Part shown: piece after piece, positions 9,024 to 17,453 of the stretch | Layout of the letters: the number at the start of each line of letters is the position of its first letter | Position numbering within the stretch: position 1 is the first letter of the stretch | DNA from: Thermoanaerobacter kivui | GTDB taxonomy: Bacteria > Bacillota > Thermoanaerobacteria > Thermoanaerobacterales > Thermoanaerobacteraceae | DNA length: 64,000 nucleotides | Direction of reading: 5' to 3' | Assembly: GCF_000763575.1 (NCBI RefSeq) | Contig: NZ_CP009170.1 | Location: forward strand, 1,739,501 to 1,803,500 | Notes under the pieces: generated by a model | Databases searched by the model: none | Told to the model about the DNA's origin: nothing | The model's input: only the letters and a program-made list of their open reading frames with translations | Position numbers and translations under genes: made by a program

Positions 9024-10601
9024 TTACATGCGAATAAGTTTATCCACATCTTTATAATTTTCTTCAATAATCTTTTGAGCTAAATATCTAATCCTTGCAC
9101 TGTCGCTTTCAGCAGCATCTCTAAATATCTTTTCATCTATTACATTTTTCAATGCCTTAGCATGTTTCCCCAACATCTTGTAAATCAAATACTGTATCTC
9201 CTCTTTTGTGGTGTTTCTCAATTTCCACACCAGTTCTTTCGCCATTTCTTCATCAAGATTTGTATCTATTATTTTCAATGTATTAACACAAGCATAACCA
9301 TCGTCATTTTTAATAATATACTTGATACCATCTATTATCTGACTGTTTATGTCATTTATTTTAAGCCCCCTCAACCTTTTTATTTCTTTTATGGCATTTA
9401 CCACATCTTCATTGCTTAGCCCAGGTTTTACAATATAGTAAAATAAATTGCTTAGATATTTTATCTCTCCCAGCTGCACCAGAGCTGAATAAGCATTTAT
9501 ACACAAAGAACTATTTTGTATAAATTGCTTTATAACTGACTTTGTCTCAAAAGCTTGTATATTTGCCAAAGAAGTGATTGCGCAGGCTTTTACTTCATTT
9601 GGTTGATTTTCATCCTTTAAAATCTCTAATAAAAGATTTATACACCTCTCATCTTTGCTATATCCAAGCCCAATAATTACATTAGCTTTGTTTTTTATCT
9701 GAGGGTCATAATAGGCTTTGAGTAAGTAATCTGTCGCAACACTTGTTCTCATCTTTCCCAAAGTTATTGCAGCTTTTTGGCTGTACCTTTCATCATACAA
9801 TAAACTCGCCATATTTTCAACAGCCTCTTCTTTTAAGCGCGCTATCACATTTGAATAAACAATATTCAAGCTTTTATTTTCGTTATCCAAATATCTCTCT
9901 ATAACCTGTTTTACAGCATTATCTCCTAATTGGATAAGTTTCATCAATATCCTAAAAGCAATGCCTCTTTCTTTACTGTTAAATCCGTTAAGGGAATTTA
10001 CCATTTCTAATATCGGAGTTATTGCCCTTAGTTCTCCCAAATCAATAAGTGCCTCTGCAGCTATTTCCTTCAAATTGTCATCTTCAAGAAGTAAAACAAG
10101 CTGGTCATAAGCGTTAACCTCTTTAATTTCCCTAAGCGTGTGCACAACTAACCTTATTTGGTCTTCCCAGTGCCATTCTTCTAAGATAGTTATAAGTGCT
10201 TTGCGGGCTTCTAAACTATTATTTGAAATATTTTTTAATATCCTCACCATGCATTTAAATATTTCATCCTGTTTAAGGTCTAATCCTTTTGTACTGTATA
10301 CAATCATTTCTATAGGATTCTGCCCTTCAGATAAAATATTTTTACCTAACTCAATAATGTCTTTTTCTAAAGAACCTAATAAAGATTCATCAGTAAAATT
10401 TATCCTTTGAATTTTTCCTCCAATAATTTTTGCATTAATCTCGTTAATATAATAGTTAAACAAATCTTTTTTAAAAGGCTTTTCTTTTCTCTTCACCCTT
10501 TTTGCTCCAAGATACTCCATTCCATCGTCAATCACCTCTTTAGATATATTCATAAAAGAATCCTTGTTCTCCAAAAGAAGAGCTTTCCAATCAATACCCA
10601 T
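9024..10601 (-). CDS. HEAT/armadillo-like repeat protein
   Basis: 525 residues from the ATG at 10601 (MGIDWKALLLENKDSF). I prefer this start to an in-frame one at 10667 that lies deep inside the Hsp70 gene, because GGGAG is 8 bases before 10601 and the start overlaps the Hsp70 stop by 11 bases. Residues about 120-400 show repeating two-helix units with the PBS/HEAT-lyase look: LVLLLEDDNLKEIAAEALI, then LGELRAITPILEMV, then KAAITLGKMRTSVATDYLL, then KACAITSLANIQAFETKS. Such solenoids usually serve as protein-binding platforms. It is translationally coupled to the Hsp70, so it is a plausible cochaperone or client adaptor for it. Confidence 0.8.
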   Translation of the reverse strand: MGIDWKALLLENKDSFMNISKEVIDDGMEYLGAKRVKRKEKPFKKDLFNYYINEINAKIIGGKIQRINFTDESLLGSLEKDIIELGKNILSEGQNPIEMIVYSTKGLDLKQDEIFKCMVRILKNISNNSLEARKALITILEEWHWEDQIRLVVHTLREIKEVNAYDQLVLLLEDDNLKEIAAEALIDLGELRAITPILEMVNSLNGFNSKERGIAFRILMKLIQLGDNAVKQVIERYLDNENKSLNIVYSNVIARLKEEAVENMASLLYDERYSQKAAITLGKMRTSVATDYLLKAYYDPQIKNKANVIIGLGYSKDERCINLLLEILKDENQPNEVKACAITSLANIQAFETKSVIKQFIQNSSLCINAYSALVQLGEIKYLSNLFYYIVKPGLSNEDVVNAIKEIKRLRGLKINDINSQIIDGIKYIIKNDDGYACVNTLKIIDTNLDEEMAKELVWKLRNTTKEEIQYLIYKMLGKHAKALKNVIDEKIFRDAAESDSARIRYLAQKIIEENYKDVDKLIRM

Positions 10602-12183
10602 GCCCCTCACTCCCTTCGCCAATGACCACTTGAAGTTTTTGCTCCATACAACCTGATACCCATGCACTCAACGTCAAAATTCTGTTTCTATCAAAATTTA
10701 CTTTTAAAGAAATGGGAGTACCGGGTTTTATTACGTTTAGAAAAGACAATTGAACGCTTTTTAAACGCTTCATTTTGGGGTCCCACAAACTCTTTCCAGA
10801 AAAAATATCCAATCTCATACCCGTAGCATTGCTTACTTTTAAGATTCCATCGTAAACTTTTTCAAAAGGCGCTCTTGTCCCTTGAGAAACAATTAAAAAA
10901 GGCAGACCATTTTTAATGTCGATATAAATGTTAGAAGCAACAACAGGGTCTATTTTAAGGTTATCATTGCTTTTGCCCAGCTTCTCATTTAAATAATGGT
11001 AAATAGCAGCTCCCCGAGCCACAGAATATATGGGATGTAAGCTTATCAAGGATTTTTTCATAAACAGCTTCTCTATTGCTTGCTGTATAGGTTGATAAGT
11101 CCCCATTCCGCCTGCTAAAAATACATCATCAATATCATAAACAGTTAAATTGGCTTTATTTAGAGTATCTAGTATAGGATCTATTACATTATCCCGCAAA
11201 TTACCATCCTTAGTAATTAAAGGTTTTATACATTCTTCATACTCTTTTTTTGATATTTTAAATCGATAAGGTTTACCATTTATAAAATCCTCCAATATAC
11301 TTTCATATATCGCTTCTTCCTCTTTTTTTGTTGAAAAAAATATTCGCGCTTTTTCCATCTCATAAACCATCCTATTATAGACCCGTCTTTTTTCATTTTC
11401 ATCCTCAAATAAATTTTCAAACGTTTCACTCATTTCTTTCGCATATTTTTCTAAAAGATATATACTTCCCATTAAATCGAAATTTACTCCTCCTACAAGG
11501 GTGTGAGACGATATAGCAATTTCCTCCATAATAAAGTCTTTGTCATTTATTTGTACATTCAAGACGGATACATCACAAGTACCACCTCCCAAGTCAAATA
11601 CCAGCATTTTTCTGAGGCGTGAAAAATCAAGCCTTCTCTTGCTTTGAGGTAACTTTCTTTCAGTATTGATAAAATCCAGCAAGGCTGCTGTCGGTTCAGA
11701 GATAAAATAGGTCTCTCTGTCGTCAAACCCCGCCATCTTTGCAGCATTTTTTGTTGCCTGAATTTGATCGTGATTAAAAGAAGCAGGAACTGTTATCACC
11801 GCGCTTGTAATTTCTTTTCCCATCTTCCTTTCTAAATTCATTTTAACTTCTTTTAGTATTAAAGCCGCAACATCTTCTGGCGAAAACTTTTGTTCATCGA
11901 TTTCCCAAAAATATTCAGGAATTCCAATATAGTTTTTGCTGTTATAAATAACTCTGTCTGGTTCTCTAATTTTCATAGCTTTTGCAATTTTACCAAGATA
12001 TTTATTACCGGACTTATCTATATACAAACAAGAAGGTAATAATTTTTCATAAATGTATTCATAATCCTCAGTAAATTGTCCAATATCCACTACTCGCGGT
12101 AGCAGTTCTTCATCTTTTAAAAACTCTAACACCGCTGCAACCGTATTTGTAGTACCTAAATCTATTCCCACATATAGCTTCAT
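10591..12183 (-). CDS. Hsp70-family (DnaK-like) protein lacking the C-terminal lid
   Basis: 530 residues, versus about 610 for DnaK. A complete nucleotide-binding domain is visible: GIDLGTTNT (6-14), AVITVPASFNHDQ, SEPTAALLDF, phosphate-2 DLGGGTCDVSV (about 197-207) and FLAGGMGTYQPI. A beta-rich substrate-binding region follows (GLPFLIVSQGTRAPF, then LDIFSGKSLWDP, as in DnaK's beta sandwich). The protein stops where the helical lid would begin, and no EEVD-like or flexible tail is present. It is therefore a specialised Hsp70, not the housekeeping DnaK, and no dnaJ or grpE is nearby. It starts 11 bases after the beta-CASP gene and overlaps the HEAT-repeat gene. Confidence 0.88.
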   Translation of the reverse strand: MKLYVGIDLGTTNTVAAVLEFLKDEELLPRVVDIGQFTEDYEYIYEKLLPSCLYIDKSGNKYLGKIAKAMKIREPDRVIYNSKNYIGIPEYFWEIDEQKFSPEDVAALILKEVKMNLERKMGKEITSAVITVPASFNHDQIQATKNAAKMAGFDDRETYFISEPTAALLDFINTERKLPQSKRRLDFSRLRKMLVFDLGGGTCDVSVLNVQINDKDFIMEEIAISSHTLVGGVNFDLMGSIYLLEKYAKEMSETFENLFEDENEKRRVYNRMVYEMEKARIFFSTKKEEEAIYESILEDFINGKPYRFKISKKEYEECIKPLITKDGNLRDNVIDPILDTLNKANLTVYDIDDVFLAGGMGTYQPIQQAIEKLFMKKSLISLHPIYSVARGAAIYHYLNEKLGKSNDNLKIDPVVASNIYIDIKNGLPFLIVSQGTRAPFEKVYDGILKVSNATGMRLDIFSGKSLWDPKMKRLKSVQLSFLNVIKPGTPISLKVNFDRNRILTLSAWVSGCMEQKLQVVIGEGSEGHGY

Positions 12184-12194
12184 AAAATCCCCCC

Positions 12195-14147
12195 TTACAA
12201 ACTTACCGTCTCTCCATCTTGGGGTACATAAACTTTTAGACCTTCAATGCCATTTAAAATTTTTTCAATATTCATTTGTCCTTTTCCTCTATATCCCCTA
12301 TGAACAACAAAAACAGCAGAAGGAGCTAACTTAATGACAATTTCCAAAATATCTATCATATTACCATGATTTAATACTCCAATGTGATAATTTTTTAGTC
12401 CTGTAAATTCTCTATTATTAAAATCAAGATTTAAAATACAACCTTTATCAAAATTTTGCATTTCAGTAGCATATAAAAAAGATGTACTCCCTTCTTTTAA
12501 GTCATTAGAACTGGCAATCACTAAACAATTGCCTAAAGCTACTTCCTTTTTTATAAATTCTTTTCTCGTAGCATATAAAGTATTGTCTGCTACATTTAAT
12601 ACGCCGTTACTGTATAGGTTTCCGACAAAAGCCTCATATAATTTACTAAAGTGCGCCACATCTCCGTCCACATACACGTTAAAGGGAATATAAAAAAAAT
12701 TTTTCCTAAGAAGCATCAACAAATCTTGTCCCTTTCCTATTGCATAGACTGGCAAAAGAACTTTTTCTTCTTCATCTATCAATTGTTTTATAGAAAGCAG
12801 CAAAAGTCTGTCCTGCAAATACTTATTTTGAATCCCAAAGTTATTGCTATACCCATAAGTTGCCTCTGTTATGAGGATATCCACTTTTAAATCTTTTGGA
12901 AGTTTAAGTCCTCTATTGGTCTCTACATCTTTTAAAGTAAAGTCTCCAGTATAAAATACTTTCACACCTTCGATATCAATATATACAGCCATCGCACCCA
13001 ACATGTGTCCTGCAGGAATAAGTTTTACTTTTATCCGTTTACCTTTGATGATAAAAAAACTTTCTTCTTCATTTACAAAGTGCACAATATTTTCTTTGTC
13101 ATCTAAATTTTCCTCTGTTATTTCTAAATCCGGCTTTTTATAACCTCTAAAAAAAATTTCTTTCAAAATTTGTTCTATGGGTTTTGACATAATAATTGGA
13201 CAATTTAAACCTTTTTTAAGTAATTCAACAATTCCGCCAGAGTGGTCTAAGTGACTATGAGTTATGATCACTAAATCAATCTCTTTAACGCTTATAGGTA
13301 AATTTTCAATAGAATTATAATATAAAGTCTTATCTTTAATTAAAGCTCCCGCATCCAACAGTATATTTACTCCCTCATAGGATACCAAATAAGAACTAGC
13401 ACCAACGTTTCCTCCTCCCCAACAGAAAAATTTAAACCCCCTAATATTATTGGCAGAGACTTTGCTTTTTTTGTAATACACATTCACTAAATTAAATTTT
13501 TCGGGAAACAATCTATAAAACTTGGCATTTTGTAACTCACATTCACTTATAAGTCCATATTCAAGTTTTAATCTAAATACGTATAAATCCAGAGGATTTA
13601 ACTTATAAGCTTCGTCCAGCTCTTCACGCCATTTTAATTCACCTTCTTTTTTGTATATCTCTGCTATAAGCCCATGTATTTTAGCCAATAAAAAATTATC
13701 TTCTATTTCTTTCTCCATATATAATAATTCTTCCAAAATTTCAAAAGTCCTTCTTTTATTTTTAAAAGAAAGTGACAGCAGATAAAATTTTATCCAAGGA
13801 TCTTCTCCATTGAAGTTCATCAATGCATCAAAAAGGCCTTTCACTTCTAAAGACCTTTCTATCATGTCTAAAAGAAGTACATTTTTTATAAATAATGGTA
13901 AATTATGTTGATCCACTTCTAAATCGGTATACAAATCAAAAAAATGCTCTTTTGCTTCTTCAATAATTCCAAGATACACTTCAATAATTATTTGCCATAA
14001 TATTAAATATTTGTATAATTTCTCATCAAGGCCTTTTGTTAAGCTTTTTTGTTGAAAAACATACCAATAGGCTTTTAAGTATTCCTCCTTTCTAATAAAT
14101 TTCTCAATATTGTTATCGTATACATTGTAAATATTTAAAAATGCCGT
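12195..14147 (-). CDS. Metallo-beta-lactamase/beta-CASP hydrolase with N-terminal helical repeats; unusual start
   Basis: The MBL core has ITHSHLDHSGG (zinc HxHxDH), AGHMLGAMAV, YTGDFTLKD, the beta-CASP segment LLPVYAIGKGQDLL and late histidines in NHGNM and VVHRGYRGKGQ. This is the layout of CPSF/RNase J-like nucleases, so RNA cleavage or processing is the likely activity. The N-terminal about 230 residues are helical and TPR-like. The first conventional start is GTG at 13979, which has no ribosome binding site. The frame stays open and protein-like for 56 further codons to an ACG at 14147, 9 bases after a perfect AGGAGG at 14157-14162. I extend the gene there. Either ACG initiates or the natural ATG was mutated. 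It is the first gene of the six-gene operon. Confidence 0.8.
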   Translation of the reverse strand, partial: TAFLNIYNVYDNNIEKFIRKEEYLKAYWYVFQQKSLTKGLDEKLYKYLILWQIIIEVYLGIIEEAKEHFFDLYTDLEVDQHNLPLFIKNVLLLDMIERSLEVKGLFDALMNFNGEDPWIKFYLLSLSFKNKRRTFEILEELLYMEKEIEDNFLLAKIHGLIAEIYKKEGELKWREELDEAYKLNPLDLYVFRLKLEYGLISECELQNAKFYRLFPEKFNLVNVYYKKSKVSANNIRGFKFFCWGGGNVGASSYLVSYEGVNILLDAGALIKDKTLYYNSIENLPISVKEIDLVIITHSHLDHSGGIVELLKKGLNCPIIMSKPIEQILKEIFFRGYKKPDLEITEENLDDKENIVHFVNEEESFFIIKGKRIKVKLIPAGHMLGAMAVYIDIEGVKVFYTGDFTLKDVETNRGLKLPKDLKVDILITEATYGYSNNFGIQNKYLQDRLLLLSIKQLIDEEEKVLLPVYAIGKGQDLLMLLRKNFFYIPFNVYVDGDVAHFSKLYEAFVGNLYSNGVLNVADNTLYATRKEFIKKEVALGNCLVIASSNDLKEGSTSFLYATEMQNFDKGCILNLDFNNREFTGLKNYHIGVLNHGNMIDILEIVIKLAPSAVFVVHRGYRGKGQMNIEKILNGIEGLKVYVPQDGETVSL

Positions 14148-14198
14148 AACCCATCACCTCCTATGATTCTATTTTAATACCTTTTGAGTAAAAATTCT

Positions 14199-14235
14199 AC
14201 ACAAAAAATAAGTCTGGTTTTTGGCCAGACTTATT
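14199..14235 (-). terminator. Rho-independent terminator downstream of the 43-residue gene
   Basis: A perfect 11-bp stem AATAAGTCTGG/CCAGACTTATT (14207-14235) is followed on the minus strand by TTTTTTGTG. It separates the small gene from the beta-CASP operon promoter region. Confidence 0.85.
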
Positions 14236-14270
14236 AAAATGCACCTTTAGTTGAGGGAGCAGTTGAAGCG

Positions 14271-14423
<153 letters not shown>

Positions 14424-14479
14424 TTACGCAAATAATATGCCAAAAAACTCTTCAGTAAAATGAGTAAAAAAAATGTTAT

Positions 14480-15502
14480 TTAATTAACATTTTCATTTTT
14501 CTTCACAACAAGAAAAAATCCTACTGCTGAAATCATCAAATATACATAATAAGTAAAAAATCTCCATATTCCTACAAAGACCCCTAACAAACTTCGAGGC
14601 AGTATATTTGAAAAAATTGTCGCAAATCCAATTTCCACCACTCCAGAACCACTGGGAATAAAGCTATAAGCTAAAATATCGTAAAATATCAGCTGTCTTG
14701 CAATTACCGATAATAAATTGAAATGAATATTTATAGCTACAAGCAAAATAGGTGCAATACTGTAAAAAAGCGTCCAAAAAGCTATTGCGTAAAATAACTG
14801 TGAAAAAAATAGTTTATAACTGGAAGGTACCATGAAAAGGTCATTAAAATTTTTATGATAAAACACTATTTCTTCTTTTGTTCTCACAAAGTATTTTTCA
14901 AACTTTGGTTTTTTAAAAAAAGATATATCAGCTATTTTATCCACAATTCCAATAACAAAACGTGGCCTTAGTATTATGTACACCAATATCAGTAACAAAA
15001 CTATCAATACTATACTCACTAATATAGCAAAATAGGAAAGAACAGGTCCCAATTCTAACTGATTTCTAAAGAAAATGAGGAGTATAGGCGGTACAGTGCC
15101 AAAAAAAATTCCAGAAAATAAAAGTTTCGCAGTAAAAACCATAAGACTTTTATTAGGAGATACATTCTTTTTGTTAAGCAAATATATGGTAAGTGGTAAA
15201 ACTCCTGACCCAAAAGGAGTTATATAACTTATAAAAAATGTCGCCAGATTAAATTTAAAAAGATAATTAAATGGAAGATTTTCCCCCAAAGCATCAAGCA
15301 AACTCTTTATTCTCAGGGTATCCACGATTAAGCTTAAAATAACTATAACAAGAATTACGACAATATACACTGGATGAATCTTAAGAGCATCTTTTACCCC
15401 TTCAAACCCTGAAAGTTTCATTAACAATAAAATTGAACCAGCGCTTAATGTAAAAGCTAACACCATCATATATAAATTTTTCTTTTCCAGCACACTGCCC
15501 AA
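14480..15502 (-). CDS. YbhN/UPF0104-family (lysylphosphatidylglycerol synthase TM-like) integral membrane protein
   Basis: 340 residues with about eight TM helices and the family's conserved feature SYITPFGSGVLPLTIYLL in the first half, then SFIPSGSGVVEIGFA near the end. Both are the glycine-serine re-entrant motifs of the LPG_synthase_TM flippase fold. Unlike MprF it has no cytosolic synthase domain, so it is probably a lipid flippase-like transporter of unknown substrate. The start is TTG at 15502, with GGGGG 7-8 bases upstream. It follows the PdaA-type gene after a hairpin. Confidence 0.85.
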   Translation of the reverse strand: MGSVLEKKNLYMMVLAFTLSAGSILLLMKLSGFEGVKDALKIHPVYIVVILVIVILSLIVDTLRIKSLLDALGENLPFNYLFKFNLATFFISYITPFGSGVLPLTIYLLNKKNVSPNKSLMVFTAKLLFSGIFFGTVPPILLIFFRNQLELGPVLSYFAILVSIVLIVLLLILVYIILRPRFVIGIVDKIADISFFKKPKFEKYFVRTKEEIVFYHKNFNDLFMVPSSYKLFFSQLFYAIAFWTLFYSIAPILLVAINIHFNLLSVIARQLIFYDILAYSFIPSGSGVVEIGFATIFSNILPRSLLGVFVGIWRFFTYYVYLMISAVGFFLVVKKNENVN

Positions 15503-15522
15503 AATAATTCCCCCAATTTAAT

Positions 15523-15552
15523 TTTGCGATGTAGTAAAACCTACATCGCAAA
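15523..15552 (-). terminator. Hairpin between pdaA-like and YbhN-like genes
   Basis: A 12-bp perfect stem TTTGCGATGTAG/CTACATCGCAAA with a 6-base loop. Only a weak T-rich stretch follows, so it may terminate partially and let some transcripts enter the YbhN-like gene. Confidence 0.6.
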
Positions 15553-15557
15553 GTCAA

Positions 15558-16475
15558 TTATTTTATGTCGTCAAGGGTTTTAAACTCATACCCTTCAGCT
15601 TTAATACCTTTAATTATCCTGTCAAGAGCCAAAGCGTTGTCTTTTGAAACTGCATGAAGAAGTATAACAGCCCCTGGATGAATTCTTTTCATCACTGTAT
15701 TATAGCTCTCTTCAGGGCCACCAGGAAGAGGCTGCCAATCAGCCATAGCAAGGCTCCAGAAAACTGTCCTATATCCTAATGACTTTGTAAGGTAAAGAGT
15801 CCTTTCACTGTATTCTCCTTTAGGAGGCCTAAAATATCGCATTTCTTTTCCTGTAAGCTCACTAAACATGTCTCCTAACTTTGTTATCTCTTCTTTCACC
15901 TTTTCGTCAGGCATAGTAGGCAAACTTGGATGATTTACAGTGTGGTTTCCCACTATATGGCCTTCCTTTACCATTCTTTTGACCAAATCAGCTTGCTGCT
16001 TTATATAAGGTCCTGTTACAAAAAAAGCAGCTTTTACGTTATTTTCCTTCAATATATCCAATATTTTAGGAGTATAGCCATTTTCATAGCCTTCGTCAAA
16101 GGTCAAATATACTACTTTTTTACTGGTATCTCCAACAAAAATTGCATCATACTTTTTGATGAGGCTCATAGCTAGAGGTGTTATTTCTGGAGTCTGATGG
16201 TTTGGCAAAAACCTCATTCCCCAGCTGTACAAAGTGTTGTCAAGATTTTCCGTATTTATATAAATAGTGTCATTGACAGTATTTGAAACCTTATCTTTTG
16301 CTTCATCTTTTAAAACTGCTGAATCTTTTTTTGTTTCAACTGAGGGTTTTTGTAAAACTTCGTTTTGCGCTTTCTGTTCCCTCGCTTTTGTTACATTCTT
16401 TTTAGAAATTCCGCAAGAAACTATCGAAAAAGAAAGCAATGTGATAATAAATATTGAAAATATTTTTTTGACCAT
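15558..16475 (-). CDS. PdaA-type polysaccharide deacetylase lipoprotein
   Basis: 305 residues. An N-terminal signal sequence with lipobox IVSC predicts lipid anchoring at Cys21, then a lysine- and glutamate-rich linker. The NodB domain (about 130-300) has the metal-binding motif VYLTFDEGYENGY, the histidine pair in GNHTVNHPSL, and RYFRPPKGEYSERT. The DEGY form, rather than DDGP, together with LLHAVSKDNA fits the delta-lactam-biosynthetic de-N-acetylase (PdaA) subgroup. These deacetylate N-acetylmuramic acid in spore cortex peptidoglycan outside the membrane. It could also be a vegetative wall deacetylase. Confidence 0.88.
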   Translation of the reverse strand: MVKKIFSIFIITLLSFSIVSCGISKKNVTKAREQKAQNEVLQKPSVETKKDSAVLKDEAKDKVSNTVNDTIYINTENLDNTLYSWGMRFLPNHQTPEITPLAMSLIKKYDAIFVGDTSKKVVYLTFDEGYENGYTPKILDILKENNVKAAFFVTGPYIKQQADLVKRMVKEGHIVGNHTVNHPSLPTMPDEKVKEEITKLGDMFSELTGKEMRYFRPPKGEYSERTLYLTKSLGYRTVFWSLAMADWQPLPGGPEESYNTVMKRIHPGAVILLHAVSKDNALALDRIIKGIKAEGYEFKTLDDIK

Positions 16476-16545
16476 TGCTATACCTCATTTCTTTTGTGTA
16501 TATTACATTTTTATTTTTTTCGTTATTCAATATAATATTCTACTT

Positions 16546-17106
16546 TTATTTGGAAGCGTCATTGTATATTTCACAGACAGTACCTCTGCAGGGGCAAAAT
16601 CTGCATAAGGCAAATGAAGGTTTTATCTCTGGAAAATAATTTCCTTGTTTCATCTTTTTCATTTTATCTACAAGATTTAAAAGTTCTTTTTTCAAATATT
16701 TTTTATTGTATACCTCAAACATAGTGTTTCTATAAACTATTCTCCCTCTTCTTACTTTCTTGTTATACACATCTTCTATTATCAAGAAATACGCCACCAG
16801 CTGCATAACATCTTTATAATAAGGAGAATCATCAGCTTCACTGCTTTTTAACTCTATTGGAACAAGTTCTTCTCCCAACTGATAAATATAATCAGGTTTT
16901 CCAGATAAACCATATTTATCCGATTTTAATAGTTTCCCATATGTAACGCCTTTTTCTTTAACTTCTTGTTGCTTGTCTATGTATATTATTTTGCCACCGC
17001 GAAACCCAATACTTCTCCTCATCTTCTTATAAGGTGGTCTTTTTTCAATAATAGCTTGAATAAGTAAATACACCACAAAAAATAAAAAAATTACATTAAG
17101 AATCAT
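16546..17106 (-). CDS. Cas4/RecB-like PD-(D/E)XK nuclease, membrane-anchored C-terminal half
   Basis: 186 residues. A TM helix occupies residues 1-20. The nuclease core has an acid in GKPDY (Asp72), the catalytic pair Glu85/Lys87 in VPIELKSSE and a Q-x-x-x-Y motif in MQLVAYFL. The C-terminus carries cysteines at 168, 171, 173 and 178 (LCRFCPCRGTVC), matching the three-cysteine end of Cas4/Dna2 Fe-S nucleases. The fourth, N-terminal cysteine is on the neighbouring protein, whose stop codon overlaps this start by 4 bases. The two thus appear to make one Fe-S exonuclease tethered to the membrane. No cas genes or CRISPR array are nearby. Confidence 0.8.
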   Translation of the reverse strand: MILNVIFLFFVVYLLIQAIIEKRPPYKKMRRSIGFRGGKIIYIDKQQEVKEKGVTYGKLLKSDKYGLSGKPDYIYQLGEELVPIELKSSEADDSPYYKDVMQLVAYFLIIEDVYNKKVRRGRIVYRNTMFEVYNKKYLKKELLNLVDKMKKMKQGNYFPEIKPSFALCRFCPCRGTVCEIYNDASK

Positions 17107-17375
17107 TTTAAAACCCTCATAATCGCAATTATTATTAAAATAGCTATAAGAGCAAAAATAATTACATACTTTCTGTACTTTAATTTTACAATATCCTTAT
17201 AATACTTTTCGTGGTATTCCATTCCTTTTTTAAAATTGCTAAACTGGAAGTCTAAACTTTCATGGCTTCTTAAACTATTAATATACTCTATTCCATATTT
17301 TTTTATGTAATACCACTGATATGGACAATAAGCAAATTGATTTATTTCAGTTGCAGAAATATATTTATCTTTCAT
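17103..17375 (-). CDS. Cas4-like N-terminal cysteine domain with C-terminal membrane anchor
   Basis: 90 residues from the ATG at 17375, with AGGGTG 6 bases before it; an in-frame GTG at 17384 overlaps that site. Residues 1-30 read ISATEINQFAYCPYQWYY, the N-terminal Fe-S cysteine motif of Cas4/Dna2-like nucleases, here Cys17. A TM helix (about 71-88) ends the protein. It lacks the nuclease core, which is encoded by the next gene with a 4-base overlap. Together the two carry the complete set of four cysteines and the catalytic residues. Confidence 0.75.
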   Translation of the reverse strand: MKDKYISATEINQFAYCPYQWYYIKKYGIEYINSLRSHESLDFQFSNFKKGMEYHEKYYKDIVKLKYRKYVIIFALIAILIIIAIMRVLK

Positions 17376-17417
17376 ATATAACACCCTAAATAACGCAATT
17401 TTACAAAATTTATTATA

Positions 17418-17451
17418 CCATATAAAAAAAACGGGTTAAAGCCCGTTTTTT
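17418..17451 (-). terminator. Terminator of the kdp operon
   Basis: A 10-bp stem AAAAAACGGG/CCCGTTTTTT with a 6-base loop and a T-run on the minus strand, just after the kdpD-like stop. Confidence 0.85.
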
Positions 17452-17453
17452 AA

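Noticed and set aside
16546-17375. Cas4-like genes as part of a CRISPR-Cas locus
   Set aside because: No repeats with spacers and no other cas genes occur in the window; the proteins are membrane anchored and split.
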